A stretch of DNA of 64,000 nucleotides. It comes from Mycolicibacterium celeriflavum. GTDB taxonomy: Bacteria > Actinomycetota > Actinomycetes > Mycobacteriales > Mycobacteriaceae. Within the stretch, counting starts at the first letter, position 1. The number at the start of each line of letters is the position of its first letter. Positions 1-8,409 of this stretch are shown here, in pieces. The DNA lies in the NCBI RefSeq assembly GCF_010731795.1, contig NZ_AP022591.1, forward strand, positions 3,720,001-3,784,000, written 5' to 3'. The notes below the pieces were generated by a model. That model saw only the letters and a program-made list of their open reading frames with translations, made no database searches and was not told the origin of the DNA. Position numbers and translations under genes: made by a program.

Positions 1-125
1 AGCGCCAGCTGTTCGGCGAGCGCATGGAGCTGCGCGATGAGTCCCTCGCGATTCTCGAGGTATACCGGCGCGCGGGTGTCGACCCGGTCGGGCAGGACGT
101 CAATCAACTTTCCTCCAGGTGACAT
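1..125 (-). CDS. Acyl-CoA carboxylase carboxyltransferase (beta) subunit, N-terminal fragment
   Basis: A minus-strand reading frame enters from the left edge. Its ATG at 125 has an AGGAG ribosome-binding site about 10 bases upstream. Only about 41 residues are present. They contain the pattern Val-Asp-Thr-Arg-Ala-Pro-Val-Tyr-x-Glu-Asn-Arg, followed by an Ala/Leu/Gln-rich helix. This matches the usual start of AccD-type carboxyltransferase subunits of propionyl-, methylcrotonyl- or geranyl-CoA carboxylases. The gene diverges from an acyl-CoA dehydrogenase, a pairing common in leucine and acyclic terpene degradation. Substrate cannot be judged from this fragment. Confidence 0.65.
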   Translation of the reverse strand, partial: MSPGGKLIDVLPDRVDTRAPVYLENREGLIAQLHALAEQLA

Positions 126-148
126 CAACGTCGATCTCCTGACACGCT

Positions 149-168
149 ACGTTATCGGTCATTAACAT
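149..168. promoter_or_regulatory. Candidate operator in divergent promoter region
   Basis: An imperfect inverted repeat, ACGTTA-N8-TAACAT (GTTA/TAAC perfect), lies between the divergent carboxylase and acyl-CoA dehydrogenase genes. Its position suits a TetR-type operator. The arms are short, so chance is possible. Confidence 0.3.
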
Positions 169-234
169 TCGACGACAATGGGGTCGACGTGGCAATCGTG
201 CCGTCCCCGAGTGATCACAGCAGGAGCAACTCAC

Positions 235-1413
235 ATGAAACAGCCGGATCAGCGGGAAGCGGAGGCGGCCGCAGCCGACCCGTGGATGACGCCCGAGCGC
301 ATCTCGTTGCGCAACCTCGCGATGTCGTTCACCCAGAAGGAGATCGTTCCTCACCTGCAAGACTGGGAGGACGCCGGAGAGCTCCCTAGAGAACTCCACC
401 GCCGCGCAGCCGCAGCGGGGTTGCTGGGCATCGGGTTCGCCGAAGAGATCGGTGGCTCCGGCGGTGACCTGCGCGACCTGGTGCTGCTCACCGAGGCCGT
501 GATGGAGGCCGGCGGCTCGTCGGGCTTACTGGCCAGCCTACTTACGCATCACATCGCAGTGCCCCATATGGCCGCGCAGGGCGATCCCGAGCAGATCCGC
601 AGCTTCGTGGCGCCGACCCTGGCCGGGGAGAAGATCGGCAGCCTTGGCATCACCGAACCCGACACCGGTTCTGACGTCGCCGGCATCCGCACTACCGCAC
701 GGCGCGACGGCGACCACTACGTGGTCAACGGTGCGAAGCTGTTCATCACCTCGGGTGTCCGCGCCGATTTCGTGACCACCGCCGTGCGTACCGGCGGCCC
801 GGGCCCGTCGGGGATTTCTCTGCTCGTGGTGGAGCGTGGCGCCACGGGTTTCTTGGTCTCGCGGGCACTGAAGAAGATGGGCTGGCTGTGCTCCGATACC
901 GCCGAACTCGGATTCACCGACGTGCGCGTGCCGGTGGTCAATCTGGTTGGCCCCGAAGGCAGCGGATTCCTGCAGATCATGCAACAGTTCCAGGTCGAAC
1001 GTGCTTTCATCGCCGTCCAGTGCTACGCCACGGCCCAGCGCTGCCTCGACCTGACGCTGGATTGGGTGAAGAAGCGCGAAACCTTCGGTCGACCGCTATC
1101 CACCCGACAGGTGGTGCGGCACAAGATCGTCGATATCGCGACGGCCGTCGACGTCGCCCGTACGTACACCCGTGCCGCTGTGGACCGCATCGTCGCCGGA
1201 GACACCGACGTGCGGATGGTCTCGATGGCCAAGAACCAAGCCGTAGAGGCCTGCGCGCTCGCCGTTGACACGGCCGTCCAACTATACGGTGGCATGGGCT
1301 ACCTACGCGAGACCGAGGTCGAAAGGCACTATCGCGATTCGCGCATCCTGGGTATCGGGGGCGGCACCACCGAAATCATGAAGGAGATCATCGCCAAGCA
1401 GATTGGCCTCTGA
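235..1413 (+). CDS. Acyl-CoA dehydrogenase (FadE-type)
   Basis: FAD-dependent alpha,beta-dehydrogenation of an acyl-CoA. The 392-residue length is normal for the family. The ATG at 235 is chosen because AGGAG lies 8 bases upstream; an in-frame ATG at 178 lacks a ribosome site. The central segment has the FAD/substrate motif Ile-Thr-Glu-Pro-x-Thr-Gly-Ser-Asp and later Asn-Gly-x-Lys-x-Phe-Ile-Thr. The C-terminal domain has the Tyr-Gly-Gly-Met-Gly-Tyr motif. The site of the MCAD-type catalytic Glu, in the loop before Gly-Thr-Thr-Glu-Ile, is Gly-Ile-Gly-Gly. A Glu in Gln-Val-Glu-Arg sits instead where isovaleryl-CoA dehydrogenase has its base, suggesting branched acyl-CoA substrates. It diverges from the carboxylase gene, so one branched-chain route is likely. 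Confidence 0.9.
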   Translation: MKQPDQREAEAAAADPWMTPERISLRNLAMSFTQKEIVPHLQDWEDAGELPRELHRRAAAAGLLGIGFAEEIGGSGGDLRDLVLLTEAVMEAGGSSGLLASLLTHHIAVPHMAAQGDPEQIRSFVAPTLAGEKIGSLGITEPDTGSDVAGIRTTARRDGDHYVVNGAKLFITSGVRADFVTTAVRTGGPGPSGISLLVVERGATGFLVSRALKKMGWLCSDTAELGFTDVRVPVVNLVGPEGSGFLQIMQQFQVERAFIAVQCYATAQRCLDLTLDWVKKRETFGRPLSTRQVVRHKIVDIATAVDVARTYTRAAVDRIVAGDTDVRMVSMAKNQAVEACALAVDTAVQLYGGMGYLRETEVERHYRDSRILGIGGGTTEIMKEIIAKQIGL

Positions 1414-1560
1414 GTGAAGCCGCCATTCGACAGCAGGAGCGTCGGCTTGGCAGGTCGACGAGACGGACCTTCCACCGTTTCTAAGGTAAGTCAACGGTGT
1501 GTCACGACCCCTGCGGCCAATGCAGCCTCCGCCACCGGGAAATTGCATCCGGAGTACCAG

Positions 1561-2202
1561 CTAGCCAAACTTATCAACCACGTAGCGGCGAGCCAGCGTC
1601 TCAGCAAGTCTACTCGTATGTTCGACGATGTCGACCTGACTTACATCGACCAGTAGTCCTGCGTGCCAAGCGCTGATCAGTTCGACGAAGCCGCCGACCG
1701 CTACAAACGTGTCCATACGCAGAGCCATTTCGTCTGCGTCAGGCTTCAGATGCGGCTTGCTGGCGGCCATGACGAGCTGGGTTGCTTCCTGCAAGGCCAC
1801 CGCTCGGCGATCTTGCAATGTTGAACTGCCGACGTGCTGTGTCAGCAGGATCTGTGCTCGCCCGGCATCCTGCGCGATGCGGAGAACAACGATCGAGATT
1901 GCGGCGCGAATGGTTTCGATCGGTGGTTGACCGACGCGTTCGGCAAATGTTGCCGAAACCTCGCCGAGCATCTCGTCCCGCACGTTGTCCCACGCTGCTA
2001 CGAGCAACTCATCGCGCGTCTTGAACTCCTCGTAGAAATATCGGTCGTTCAGCGCGGCTCTGGAGCAGACCCCACGCATTGTCACGGCAGCCCATCCGCT
2101 TTCCGTCCAGATCTCCGTCGCCGCGTTCACTAGGCGCCGCCGCCGGTCAGCCCGTCGTTCGGCGCCAGTACGCCCGCCCCACCTTGCTGCCTTTGTCCGC
2201 AC
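1561..2202 (-). CDS. TetR/AcrR family transcriptional regulator
   Basis: About 213 residues with an N-terminal TetR helix-turn-helix: Arg-rich lead-in, Ala-Ala-Thr-Glu-Ile-Trp, Val-Thr-Met-Arg-Gly-Val, and Asp-Arg-Tyr-Phe-Tyr-Glu-Glu-Phe-Lys. An all-helical ligand domain follows. The 5' end is uncertain. I chose the GTG at 2202; an ATG at 2235 and a TTG at 2259 are in frame but also lack clear ribosome sites. The gene diverges from an SDR gene, and a 39-bp compound palindrome (2240-2278) lies between them, so it probably controls that operon and itself. The ligand is unknown. Confidence 0.85.
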   Translation of the reverse strand: MRTKAARWGGRTGAERRADRRRRLVNAATEIWTESGWAAVTMRGVCSRAALNDRYFYEEFKTRDELLVAAWDNVRDEMLGEVSATFAERVGQPPIETIRAAISIVVLRIAQDAGRAQILLTQHVGSSTLQDRRAVALQEATQLVMAASKPHLKPDADEMALRMDTFVAVGGFVELISAWHAGLLVDVSQVDIVEHTSRLAETLARRYVVDKFG

Positions 2203-2239
2203 GAATACATCTTGACAAAGGCAGGAGCGCCGCATCAAA

Positions 2240-2278
2240 CTGGTGGCAGGCGACCACAATTGTGTTCGCCGCCACCAG
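2240..2278. promoter_or_regulatory. Compound palindrome, likely TetR operator
   Basis: An inner palindrome at 2249-2270 centres on CACAATTGTG, with GGCGA and TCGCC arms and a single mismatched pair. Outer arms CTGGTGGC (2240-2247) and GCCACCAG (2271-2278) are perfectly complementary, with the symmetry centre displaced by half a base. The site lies between the divergent TetR and SDR genes, where an autoregulatory operator is expected. Confidence 0.6.
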
Positions 2279-2340
2279 ATGGCTGCAGGCCGGCTTGTCT
2301 CACAGGTCAGGCGTCGCCGTAATCTGCAAAGGATTCAGTA

Positions 2341-3180
2341 GTGATGGATATCTTGAGGTGGGACAGACCGCCTCGCCTGAGCCGCCGCGCCAACGCGGTC
2401 GTAACGGGAGCGGGCAGCGGAATTGGCCGTGCCTTCGCGGTGGAGCTCGCCCGTAGAGGTGGACGAGTGGTGTGTGCCGACATCGACCCGGTGCGTGCCA
2501 AGGAGACGGTCGGGCTCGTCGTCCAAGCCGGCGGCGAGGGGCTCGACATCGCATGCGATGTCACGGACGAAGAGCAGGTCCGCGAACTCGCCGACAGCGC
2601 CGAGAAGTGGTTCGGCGCGGCAGCCAGCCTGGTGATCAACAACGCGGGCATCGGAATCGGTGGCAATGTCATCGGCGCGACGCCCAAGCGGGACTGGGAA
2701 GCGACACTTTCAGTCAACTTGTGGGGAGTGATTTACGGCTGCGAGATCTTCGTACCGCGACTTCGTGCGAAGGGCAGCGGGGGAATTATCAACGTCGCAT
2801 CGGCTGCAAGTTTTGGAGCAGCGCCCCGGATGGGTGCCTATAACGTCAGCAAGGCCGGCGTGCTCTCGCTATCCGAGACTTTGGCGGCCGAGCTGAGTGG
2901 TACTGGTGTGGCGGTGACTGTACTGTGCCCGACATTTGTCAAGACCAACATCGTCGATAACCCTGGTATTGAGGAGTCGGCCGCCAAGCTGGCAACGAAT
3001 TTGATGAAGTGGACCGGCGTGTCGGCGGAATCGGTGGCGCGCAAAACGTTGGACGCGAACGATCGCGGTCAGTTGCACGTCCTACCCCAAGTCGACGCGA
3101 AGATTCTCTGGTTATTTAAGCGGGCAGTGCCTGCCACGTATACCCGTGCGCTCGGTTTGGTTGAGCGAATCGCGCGCTAA
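2341..3180 (+). CDS. Short-chain dehydrogenase/reductase
   Basis: Classical SDR of about 279 residues; probably an NAD(P)-dependent alcohol/ketone oxidoreductase. It has the dinucleotide motif Thr-Gly-Ala-Gly-Ser-Gly-Ile-Gly near residue 22, an acidic Asp-Ile-Asp after beta-2 that favours NAD, Asn-Asn-Ala-Gly, a catalytic Ser in Ala-Ser-Ala-Ala-Ser, and Tyr-Asn-Val-Ser-Lys. AAAGGA lies 7 bases before the GTG at 2341; the ATG at 2344 is equally possible. It is the first gene of a run (SDR, diiron protein, BVMO, BVMO, esterase) and is well placed to oxidise an alcohol to the ketone used by the BVMOs. The exact substrate is unknown. Confidence 0.88.
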   Translation: MMDILRWDRPPRLSRRANAVVTGAGSGIGRAFAVELARRGGRVVCADIDPVRAKETVGLVVQAGGEGLDIACDVTDEEQVRELADSAEKWFGAAASLVINNAGIGIGGNVIGATPKRDWEATLSVNLWGVIYGCEIFVPRLRAKGSGGIINVASAASFGAAPRMGAYNVSKAGVLSLSETLAAELSGTGVAVTVLCPTFVKTNIVDNPGIEESAAKLATNLMKWTGVSAESVARKTLDANDRGQLHVLPQVDAKILWLFKRAVPATYTRALGLVERIAR

Positions 3181-3211
3181 GTCATTCCAGACAAAGACAA
3201 AGGAGACTCCA

Positions 3212-4135
3212 ATGGCATTCAAATACAGCGATATGCTCGAGACGATCAAGAATCGGCAGTGGGCGCTGGCCGACATCGATTGGGATGCGCCGGGCGCCGA
3301 TAAAATCACTGATGAGCAGCGGCCCGAACTGAAGCAGTTCATGGCTGACGTGGTGTGGATAGAACACGTCGGTGCACGCGCGTTCGCCGCCATGGCGCCG
3401 AAAGCGCCGTTCGAGGCTCTAGGTGACATCTACCGGTATTTCCATGCCGAGGAGCAGCGGCACGCCAACGCGGAGCTGGCGCTCATGCAGCGGTGGGGGA
3501 TGCTCGAGGAAGGGGAAATCCCGGTGCCGAACAAGAATATTCGACTGGTCATCGAGTGGATCGACCGATACGCCGAGGCCCTCCCGCTGACGGTGATCGG
3601 AGCGGCGATCCCAGCCTTGGAGACTGCGCTCGACGGAGCATTGCTCAAGTTCCTTCTCGACGAGGTGCAGGATCCGCTCTGCGCCGAGGTCTTCAACAAG
3701 GTCAACAACGACGAATCGCGGCACTTGGCAGTGGGATTCCAGGTTCTGAACGACCTCGGCGCCAGCCCCATGCGCATTCATGCGACTCAGACGATGGGGG
3801 CGCTCATCGACCCGAGAATCCTTCTCGGCGGCGTCCTCTACGTGCCGTTGCTCACCAGGATGTTGACCAATCTCAACGCCATGGGATTGTCGGAGGAGAA
3901 GCTCTACAACGCGGTGATGCGGTACGAGAACGTCGGAGATCGTAGTGAGTTCACGCGCCGCGTTCCGGGCTACCACATCTTGAAGGCTCACATGTCCGCC
4001 AGCATCAAGCGTTCTCAGCCATTGCATTTCATTTCGCAGCGGCTGGGTACCGCGATCGACCACTTCCCCACCGAGGTGCTCGGTAAGTCACCGACGTGGA
4101 CAGAAGAGCTGACCTACGAACCGGTGGCCAGATGA
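3212..4135 (+). CDS. Ferritin-like diiron-carboxylate protein, possible oxygenase
   Basis: A 307-residue all-helical protein with the full ferritin-like dimetal ligand set: Glu51, Glu81-x-x-His84, Glu137 and Glu168-x-x-His171. This E, ExxH, E, ExxH pattern is that of diiron oxygenases, desaturases and R2-like proteins; no membrane segment is seen. The ATG at 3212 follows AAAGGAG by 6 bases. The next gene, a BVMO, starts inside its stop codon (ATGA overlap), so the two are translationally coupled. From the neighbours I infer a role in oxygenating the substrate before SDR and BVMO action; the reaction itself is not known. No obvious reductase partner is adjacent. Confidence 0.7.
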   Translation: MAFKYSDMLETIKNRQWALADIDWDAPGADKITDEQRPELKQFMADVVWIEHVGARAFAAMAPKAPFEALGDIYRYFHAEEQRHANAELALMQRWGMLEEGEIPVPNKNIRLVIEWIDRYAEALPLTVIGAAIPALETALDGALLKFLLDEVQDPLCAEVFNKVNNDESRHLAVGFQVLNDLGASPMRIHATQTMGALIDPRILLGGVLYVPLLTRMLTNLNAMGLSEEKLYNAVMRYENVGDRSEFTRRVPGYHILKAHMSASIKRSQPLHFISQRLGTAIDHFPTEVLGKSPTWTEELTYEPVAR

Positions 4136-5802
4136 GCGACACCACGACCGTCTTGATCGTCGGTGCGGGTTTCGCCGGCCTGGGAACCGCAATCCGGTTG
4201 CTACAACAGGGTATCGACGATTTCGTTGTCCTTGAACGTGCCGACGAGGTGGGTGGTACCTGGCGGGACAACACCTATCCCGGCGCGGCGTGCGACATCC
4301 CGTCGCTGCTCTATTCCTACGGGTTCGAGCAAAATCCGGACTGGTCCCGCGCGTATTCGGGCAGCGCCGAGATCCTCGGCTACATCAAGACGATGGTGGA
4401 CAAGTACTCGCTGTCGCGTTTCATCCGGTTCGGAGTGAACGTCACCGGTCTGGAGTTCGACGAGGAAAGCGCACTGTGGACGGCGCAGACAGCTGACGGC
4501 TCGCAGTTCACGGCGCGCACCGCAGTGATGGCCAGTGGGCCGCTGGCGAATGCGAGCCTGCCGGACATCCGCGGACTGGACACCTTCGATGGTCACAAGA
4601 TCCACAGTGCGCGTTGGGATCACGACTACGACATGAGCGACAAACGTGTCGCCGTGATCGGCACCGGAGCCAGCGCTGTTCAGATCATTCCCGAACTGGT
4701 GAAGACTGCGCGGTCGGTCAAGGTCTTCCAACGCACCCCCGGCTGGGTCCTCCCTCGGCCCGACTTCTCCCATCCGCAGTGGGTGCGGACGGCGTTTCGT
4801 CGCTTGCCTCGCGTGCAGAACGTCGGACGGCAGGCGTGGTTTTGGGGCCACGAGCTCATGGCCGTCGGCATGGTCTGGGATACCCCGGTCACCACTGGCA
4901 TCCAGCTACTGGCGAAGGCGAATTTGCGGAGGCAGGTATCGGATACTTGGCTCAGGCGCCAGCTGACGCCGAACTTCCGTGCCGGCTGCAAACGGATGCT
5001 GATGAGCAGCGATTACTACCCCGCTCTTCAGCGCGACAACTGCAAGCTCGTCTCATGGCCGATCGCGACCCTGTCGCCGAATGGCATACGGACCGCAGAT
5101 GGCATCGAACACGAACTGGACTGCATCGTCTTCGCCACCGGCTTCGATGTATGCAAGGCTGGCACACCTTTTCCCATCCGAGGCGCGCATGGTCGTGAGC
5201 TCTCCGACGAGTGGTCCCAGGGCGCCTATGCGTACCGGAGCGTCACCGTCGCAGGCTATCCCAATCTTTTCTTCACCTTCGGACCAAATTCAGGGCCCGG
5301 CCATAACTCGGCCCTCGTGTACATGGAGGCCGAGATCAACTACATCGTCAAAGCCATCGGCGCGATCATCGCGAATGATCTCAGTACGCTCGAGGTCCGC
5401 GAAGATCGGCAAAATAATTACCACGGCGAGGTACAGCAGCGGTTGGGAAGTACGACTTGGAATTCGGGTTGCAAGAGCTGGTACCTCACGAATGACGGAT
5501 ACAACGGCACCATGTACCCCGGTTTCGCCACCCAGTTCAAGCGCGCACTGTCCAAGGTCGACATGGGTGATTATGTAACGACCCCGACAACCGCACGAAC
5601 TGAGCACCACCCAACCGAACACGCCCAAAACGGCTCGAATGTGGCCAAGGTTGCCCAGGGCCGCAAGGCCAAGGTAGCCCAGGGCCGAAAAAGCGCAGGC
5701 GCCCTGCCAACGCGGTCTGACGTCAAAGCCGACATCCTGGACGTGGGCGTCGGGAAGGTACCGCCTAAGCGCGCAGCCTCGAGAGTGAGGAAAGACGCTT
5801 GA
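4132..5802 (+). CDS. Type I Baeyer-Villiger monooxygenase (1 of 3)
   Basis: FAD/NADPH flavoprotein of 556 residues that inserts oxygen next to a carbonyl, giving an ester or lactone. It shows Gly-Ala-Gly-Phe-Ala-Gly (residues 11-16), the Gly-Gly-Thr-Trp motif, the BVMO fingerprint Phe152-Asp-Gly-x-x-x-His-x-x-x-Trp-Asp163, and a second Rossmann motif Gly-Thr-Gly-Ala-Ser near 177. The start ATG overlaps the stop of the diiron gene. Beyond the usual catalytic end there is an unusual tail of about 60 residues with two identical Ala-Lys-Val-Ala-Gln-Gly-Arg-Lys units. The two other BVMOs in the run lack this repeat. The substrate is probably a cyclic or long-chain ketone. Confidence 0.92.
   Translation: MSDTTTVLIVGAGFAGLGTAIRLLQQGIDDFVVLERADEVGGTWRDNTYPGAACDIPSLLYSYGFEQNPDWSRAYSGSAEILGYIKTMVDKYSLSRFIRFGVNVTGLEFDEESALWTAQTADGSQFTARTAVMASGPLANASLPDIRGLDTFDGHKIHSARWDHDYDMSDKRVAVIGTGASAVQIIPELVKTARSVKVFQRTPGWVLPRPDFSHPQWVRTAFRRLPRVQNVGRQAWFWGHELMAVGMVWDTPVTTGIQLLAKANLRRQVSDTWLRRQLTPNFRAGCKRMLMSSDYYPALQRDNCKLVSWPIATLSPNGIRTADGIEHELDCIVFATGFDVCKAGTPFPIRGAHGRELSDEWSQGAYAYRSVTVAGYPNLFFTFGPNSGPGHNSALVYMEAEINYIVKAIGAIIANDLSTLEVREDRQNNYHGEVQQRLGSTTWNSGCKSWYLTNDGYNGTMYPGFATQFKRALSKVDMGDYVTTPTTARTEHHPTEHAQNGSNVAKVAQGRKAKVAQGRKSAGALPTRSDVKADILDVGVGKVPPKRAASRVRKDA
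5644..5691 (+). repeat. 24-bp coding tandem repeat in BVMO tail
   Basis: Two adjacent 24-base units each encode Ala-Lys-Val-Ala-Gln-Gly-Arg-Lys. The units differ at three bases, all third codon positions, so the peptide repeat is exact. It forms a basic extension at the BVMO C-terminus. Confidence 0.85.
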
Positions 5803-7388
5803 GTGTCCATGTTGCGGGCGACGAGAATGCCCCCACCTCCGGAGCCCCTACGTACGAGGTCCCCACCCACGAGATATTGGTCATCGGAGCTGGATTCTCC
5901 GGGATCGGAGTGGGCATCAAGCTGCTGAAGGAAGGTTTCTCGGACTTCCTCATCGTTGATGAGGCCCAAGGGGTGGGTGGAACCTGGTACTGGAATACCT
6001 ACCCGGGGATTGCAGTAGACATTCCGTCATATAGTTACCAATTCTCCTTTGAGAAACGCCCGTCGTGGTCCCGTACCTATGCGCCGGGGATCGAACTGAA
6101 GAACTACGCGAAGCATTGCGTGAAAAAATATGGCCTCGCGTCGCGCATCCGCTTCGGAGTCACGGTTGTGAGGGCTGAGTTCGACGAAGAATCGACATTG
6201 TGGCGTTTGTTTACCTCGACGGACGAGGAACTGACAGCGAGGTTCGTCATCAATGCCTCCGGGGTTCTCACGCGACCAAAATCGCCGGACATACCGGGGG
6301 TCGGGGACTTCGGCGGGGTCACGATGCACACGTCGCGCTGGGACCACCAGCAGACCCTCACCGGAAAGAGGGTCGCCGTCATCGGGACGGGCGCCTCGGC
6401 GGTGCAACTGATCCCCTCGATAGCCAAGGACGTGGACACACTCACCGTCTTTCAGCGCACCCCGATATGGTGTCTGCCGAAATTCGACTTCGCGGTGCCC
6501 CGCCCGCTGAGTGCTCTTCTCCGGCTCGCACCCGGAGCGCAGATCGCCGCGCGGGGAGCCAGCCAGGCCTTTGTCGAACTCACCTTTCCCGTCGCAGCGC
6601 ACTTCCATACCGCCATACCGCTGGCGTCGGCGATCGAGCGTGCAGCGATCAGCTATATGCGTCGGCAGGTCACCGACCCGGTCGTTCGGGAGAAGCTGAC
6701 GCCGCGTTACGCGCTGGGCTGCAAGCGACCAAGCTTTCACAACGAATATTTGAAGACGTTCAACCGCGAGAACGTCCTTCTTGAAACCAACCCCATCACC
6801 CGGGTGGATGAGACCGCGGTAATTACGGCCGATGGCGTCAGACACGAGATCGACGTGCTCGTCCTGGCAACGGGATTCAAGGTCATGGAATCGGACAGCA
6901 TGCCCACCTACTCGCTCAGAGGTGTCGCCGGCCGAGACCAGGCACAGTGGTGGGACGAGAACCGACTCCAGGCATATGAGGGAGTCAGCGTGCCAGGATT
7001 CCCGAACCATTTCTCAGTGTTTGGCCCGTACGGATACAACGGGTCGTCCTACTTCGCACTCATCGAGGCACAGGCGGGTCACATTCTCCGTTGCCTCCGG
7101 CATGCCAGGACGGCCGACTCGAACTACGTCGAGGTACGCGAGGAGGCGAATCAACGCTTCTTCGCGGAGATGCTGGCACGGCGGCATACGCAGGTCTTCT
7201 GGCAGGACAGCTGCGCGGGCGCGAACAGCTATTACTTCGACAAGCATGGGGACGTGCCTCTGCGTCCCACGACGACGGTCGAGTCGATCTGGCGCAGTCG
7301 ACGATTCGACTTGGCCGACTACCGTTTCGAACGGCGACCGGCGAAAAAGGCGGACACTGCCCCACAGAAGGTGGACACCGCCGGATGA
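5799..7388 (+). CDS. Type I Baeyer-Villiger monooxygenase (2 of 3)
   Basis: A 529-residue FAD/NADPH monooxygenase. Motifs: Gly-Ala-Gly-Phe-Ser-Gly near residue 31, Gly-Gly-Thr-Trp, the BVMO fingerprint Phe-Gly-Gly-x-x-x-His-x-x-x-Trp-Asp, and the second site Gly-Thr-Gly-Ala-Ser-Ala. The start is a TTG that overlaps the TGA of the preceding BVMO (TTGA), with GAGGAAAG just upstream. The sequence is clearly divergent from its neighbour, so this is an old paralogue with probably different specificity rather than a recent duplicate. It overlaps the esterase gene downstream by four bases, giving a coupled BVMO-esterase pair. Confidence 0.92.
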   Translation: MSVHVAGDENAPTSGAPTYEVPTHEILVIGAGFSGIGVGIKLLKEGFSDFLIVDEAQGVGGTWYWNTYPGIAVDIPSYSYQFSFEKRPSWSRTYAPGIELKNYAKHCVKKYGLASRIRFGVTVVRAEFDEESTLWRLFTSTDEELTARFVINASGVLTRPKSPDIPGVGDFGGVTMHTSRWDHQQTLTGKRVAVIGTGASAVQLIPSIAKDVDTLTVFQRTPIWCLPKFDFAVPRPLSALLRLAPGAQIAARGASQAFVELTFPVAAHFHTAIPLASAIERAAISYMRRQVTDPVVREKLTPRYALGCKRPSFHNEYLKTFNRENVLLETNPITRVDETAVITADGVRHEIDVLVLATGFKVMESDSMPTYSLRGVAGRDQAQWWDENRLQAYEGVSVPGFPNHFSVFGPYGYNGSSYFALIEAQAGHILRCLRHARTADSNYVEVREEANQRFFAEMLARRHTQVFWQDSCAGANSYYFDKHGDVPLRPTTTVESIWRSRRFDLADYRFERRPAKKADTAPQKVDTAG

Positions 7389-8347
7389 GTTCACCTGCCA
7401 GGCCGAATCCGAGCATGGCGAGCCACCTGGTCGCGGCAACGGCGCGAGGCGTTCTTCGACCTCTCACGCAAGTGATTCCGGCCAACGACCATGGCTTCGC
7501 GGTCATGGACCGCGTGCTACGGGGAACACTCGTGGTGTCGCGGCCAAGGCGCGCAATCAGTGTCGAGAAGGTAGACACGCCCTTCGCCGGTGAACGTGTG
7601 CGAGGCGACTGGGTCAAGGCGGCCAACGTGGCCTCGGATGCTCCGCCGATTCTTTATATACACGGCGGCGCATTTTCTATGTGCTCTCCCGAGACCCACC
7701 GTGGCCTCATCAGCGAACTGTCCGCGGCCGCCCGCAGGCCGGTATTTGCCGTGCGCTATCGATTGGTCCCGAAATATCCCTTCCCGGCGGCCGCAGATGA
7801 TGCACTGATCGCCTATCGATGGTTGACAGAGGGAAGCGCGATCACCGCGTCTTCTGGCACGGTGGCGCTCGCCGGCGATTCCGCAGGCGGCCAGCTTGCT
7901 GCGGCGACGGCGCTTGGCGCTCGGGAACATCGACTGCCGACGCCGGATGCCATGCTGCTGATGTCGCCGGTGCTGGATTTGACATGCCAACTCGCGATGG
8001 ACCGTGATCTGCGCAGACGGGACCCCTTTGCGTCCGCCATCTCTGCGTCGAGAACAATTGGTCTGTACGTGGCGGGCGCCGATCCAGCCGACCCGAGGAT
8101 AAGCGTGCTCGATGCTGATCTCACGGACATGCCACCAACTTTGATTCAGGTCGGCGGACGAGAGATGTTGCTCGACGACTCCAGAGTCTTTGCCAAACGT
8201 CTGCAAACTGCAGGGGTCTCCTCGCAGTTGCAAGTTTTCCGCGGCCAGATCCATGTCTTCCAGGCGATGTTTCGCCTACTGCCAGAAGCACGTGAGGCCC
8301 TCAGGCTCGGTGGCGAGTTCTTGGCTACTTCGGCCACCGTCCGTTGA
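7385..8347 (+). CDS. Alpha/beta hydrolase, hormone-sensitive-lipase family esterase
   Basis: A 320-residue carboxylesterase of the HSL/LipR type. It has the oxyanion motif His-Gly-Gly-Ala near residue 94, the nucleophile elbow Gly-Asp-Ser-Ala-Gly-Gly, a late Asp in the Leu-Leu-Asp-Asp-Ser region, and a catalytic His in Gly-Gln-Ile-His-Val-Phe. The ATG at 7385 overlaps the stop of the BVMO before it; a much longer in-frame opening starting at 7091 lies inside the BVMO gene and is rejected. Position right after two BVMOs fits hydrolysis of the ester or lactone they make. No signal peptide is seen, so it is likely cytoplasmic. Confidence 0.9.
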   Translation: MSSPARPNPSMASHLVAATARGVLRPLTQVIPANDHGFAVMDRVLRGTLVVSRPRRAISVEKVDTPFAGERVRGDWVKAANVASDAPPILYIHGGAFSMCSPETHRGLISELSAAARRPVFAVRYRLVPKYPFPAAADDALIAYRWLTEGSAITASSGTVALAGDSAGGQLAAATALGAREHRLPTPDAMLLMSPVLDLTCQLAMDRDLRRRDPFASAISASRTIGLYVAGADPADPRISVLDADLTDMPPTLIQVGGREMLLDDSRVFAKRLQTAGVSSQLQVFRGQIHVFQAMFRLLPEAREALRLGGEFLATSATVR

Positions 8348-8409
8348 CAGCGTCCCTGCGCACGCCTTGACCACGAGGCGCCCCAGCACGAAGGTTGTAT
8401 GAGCTAACG

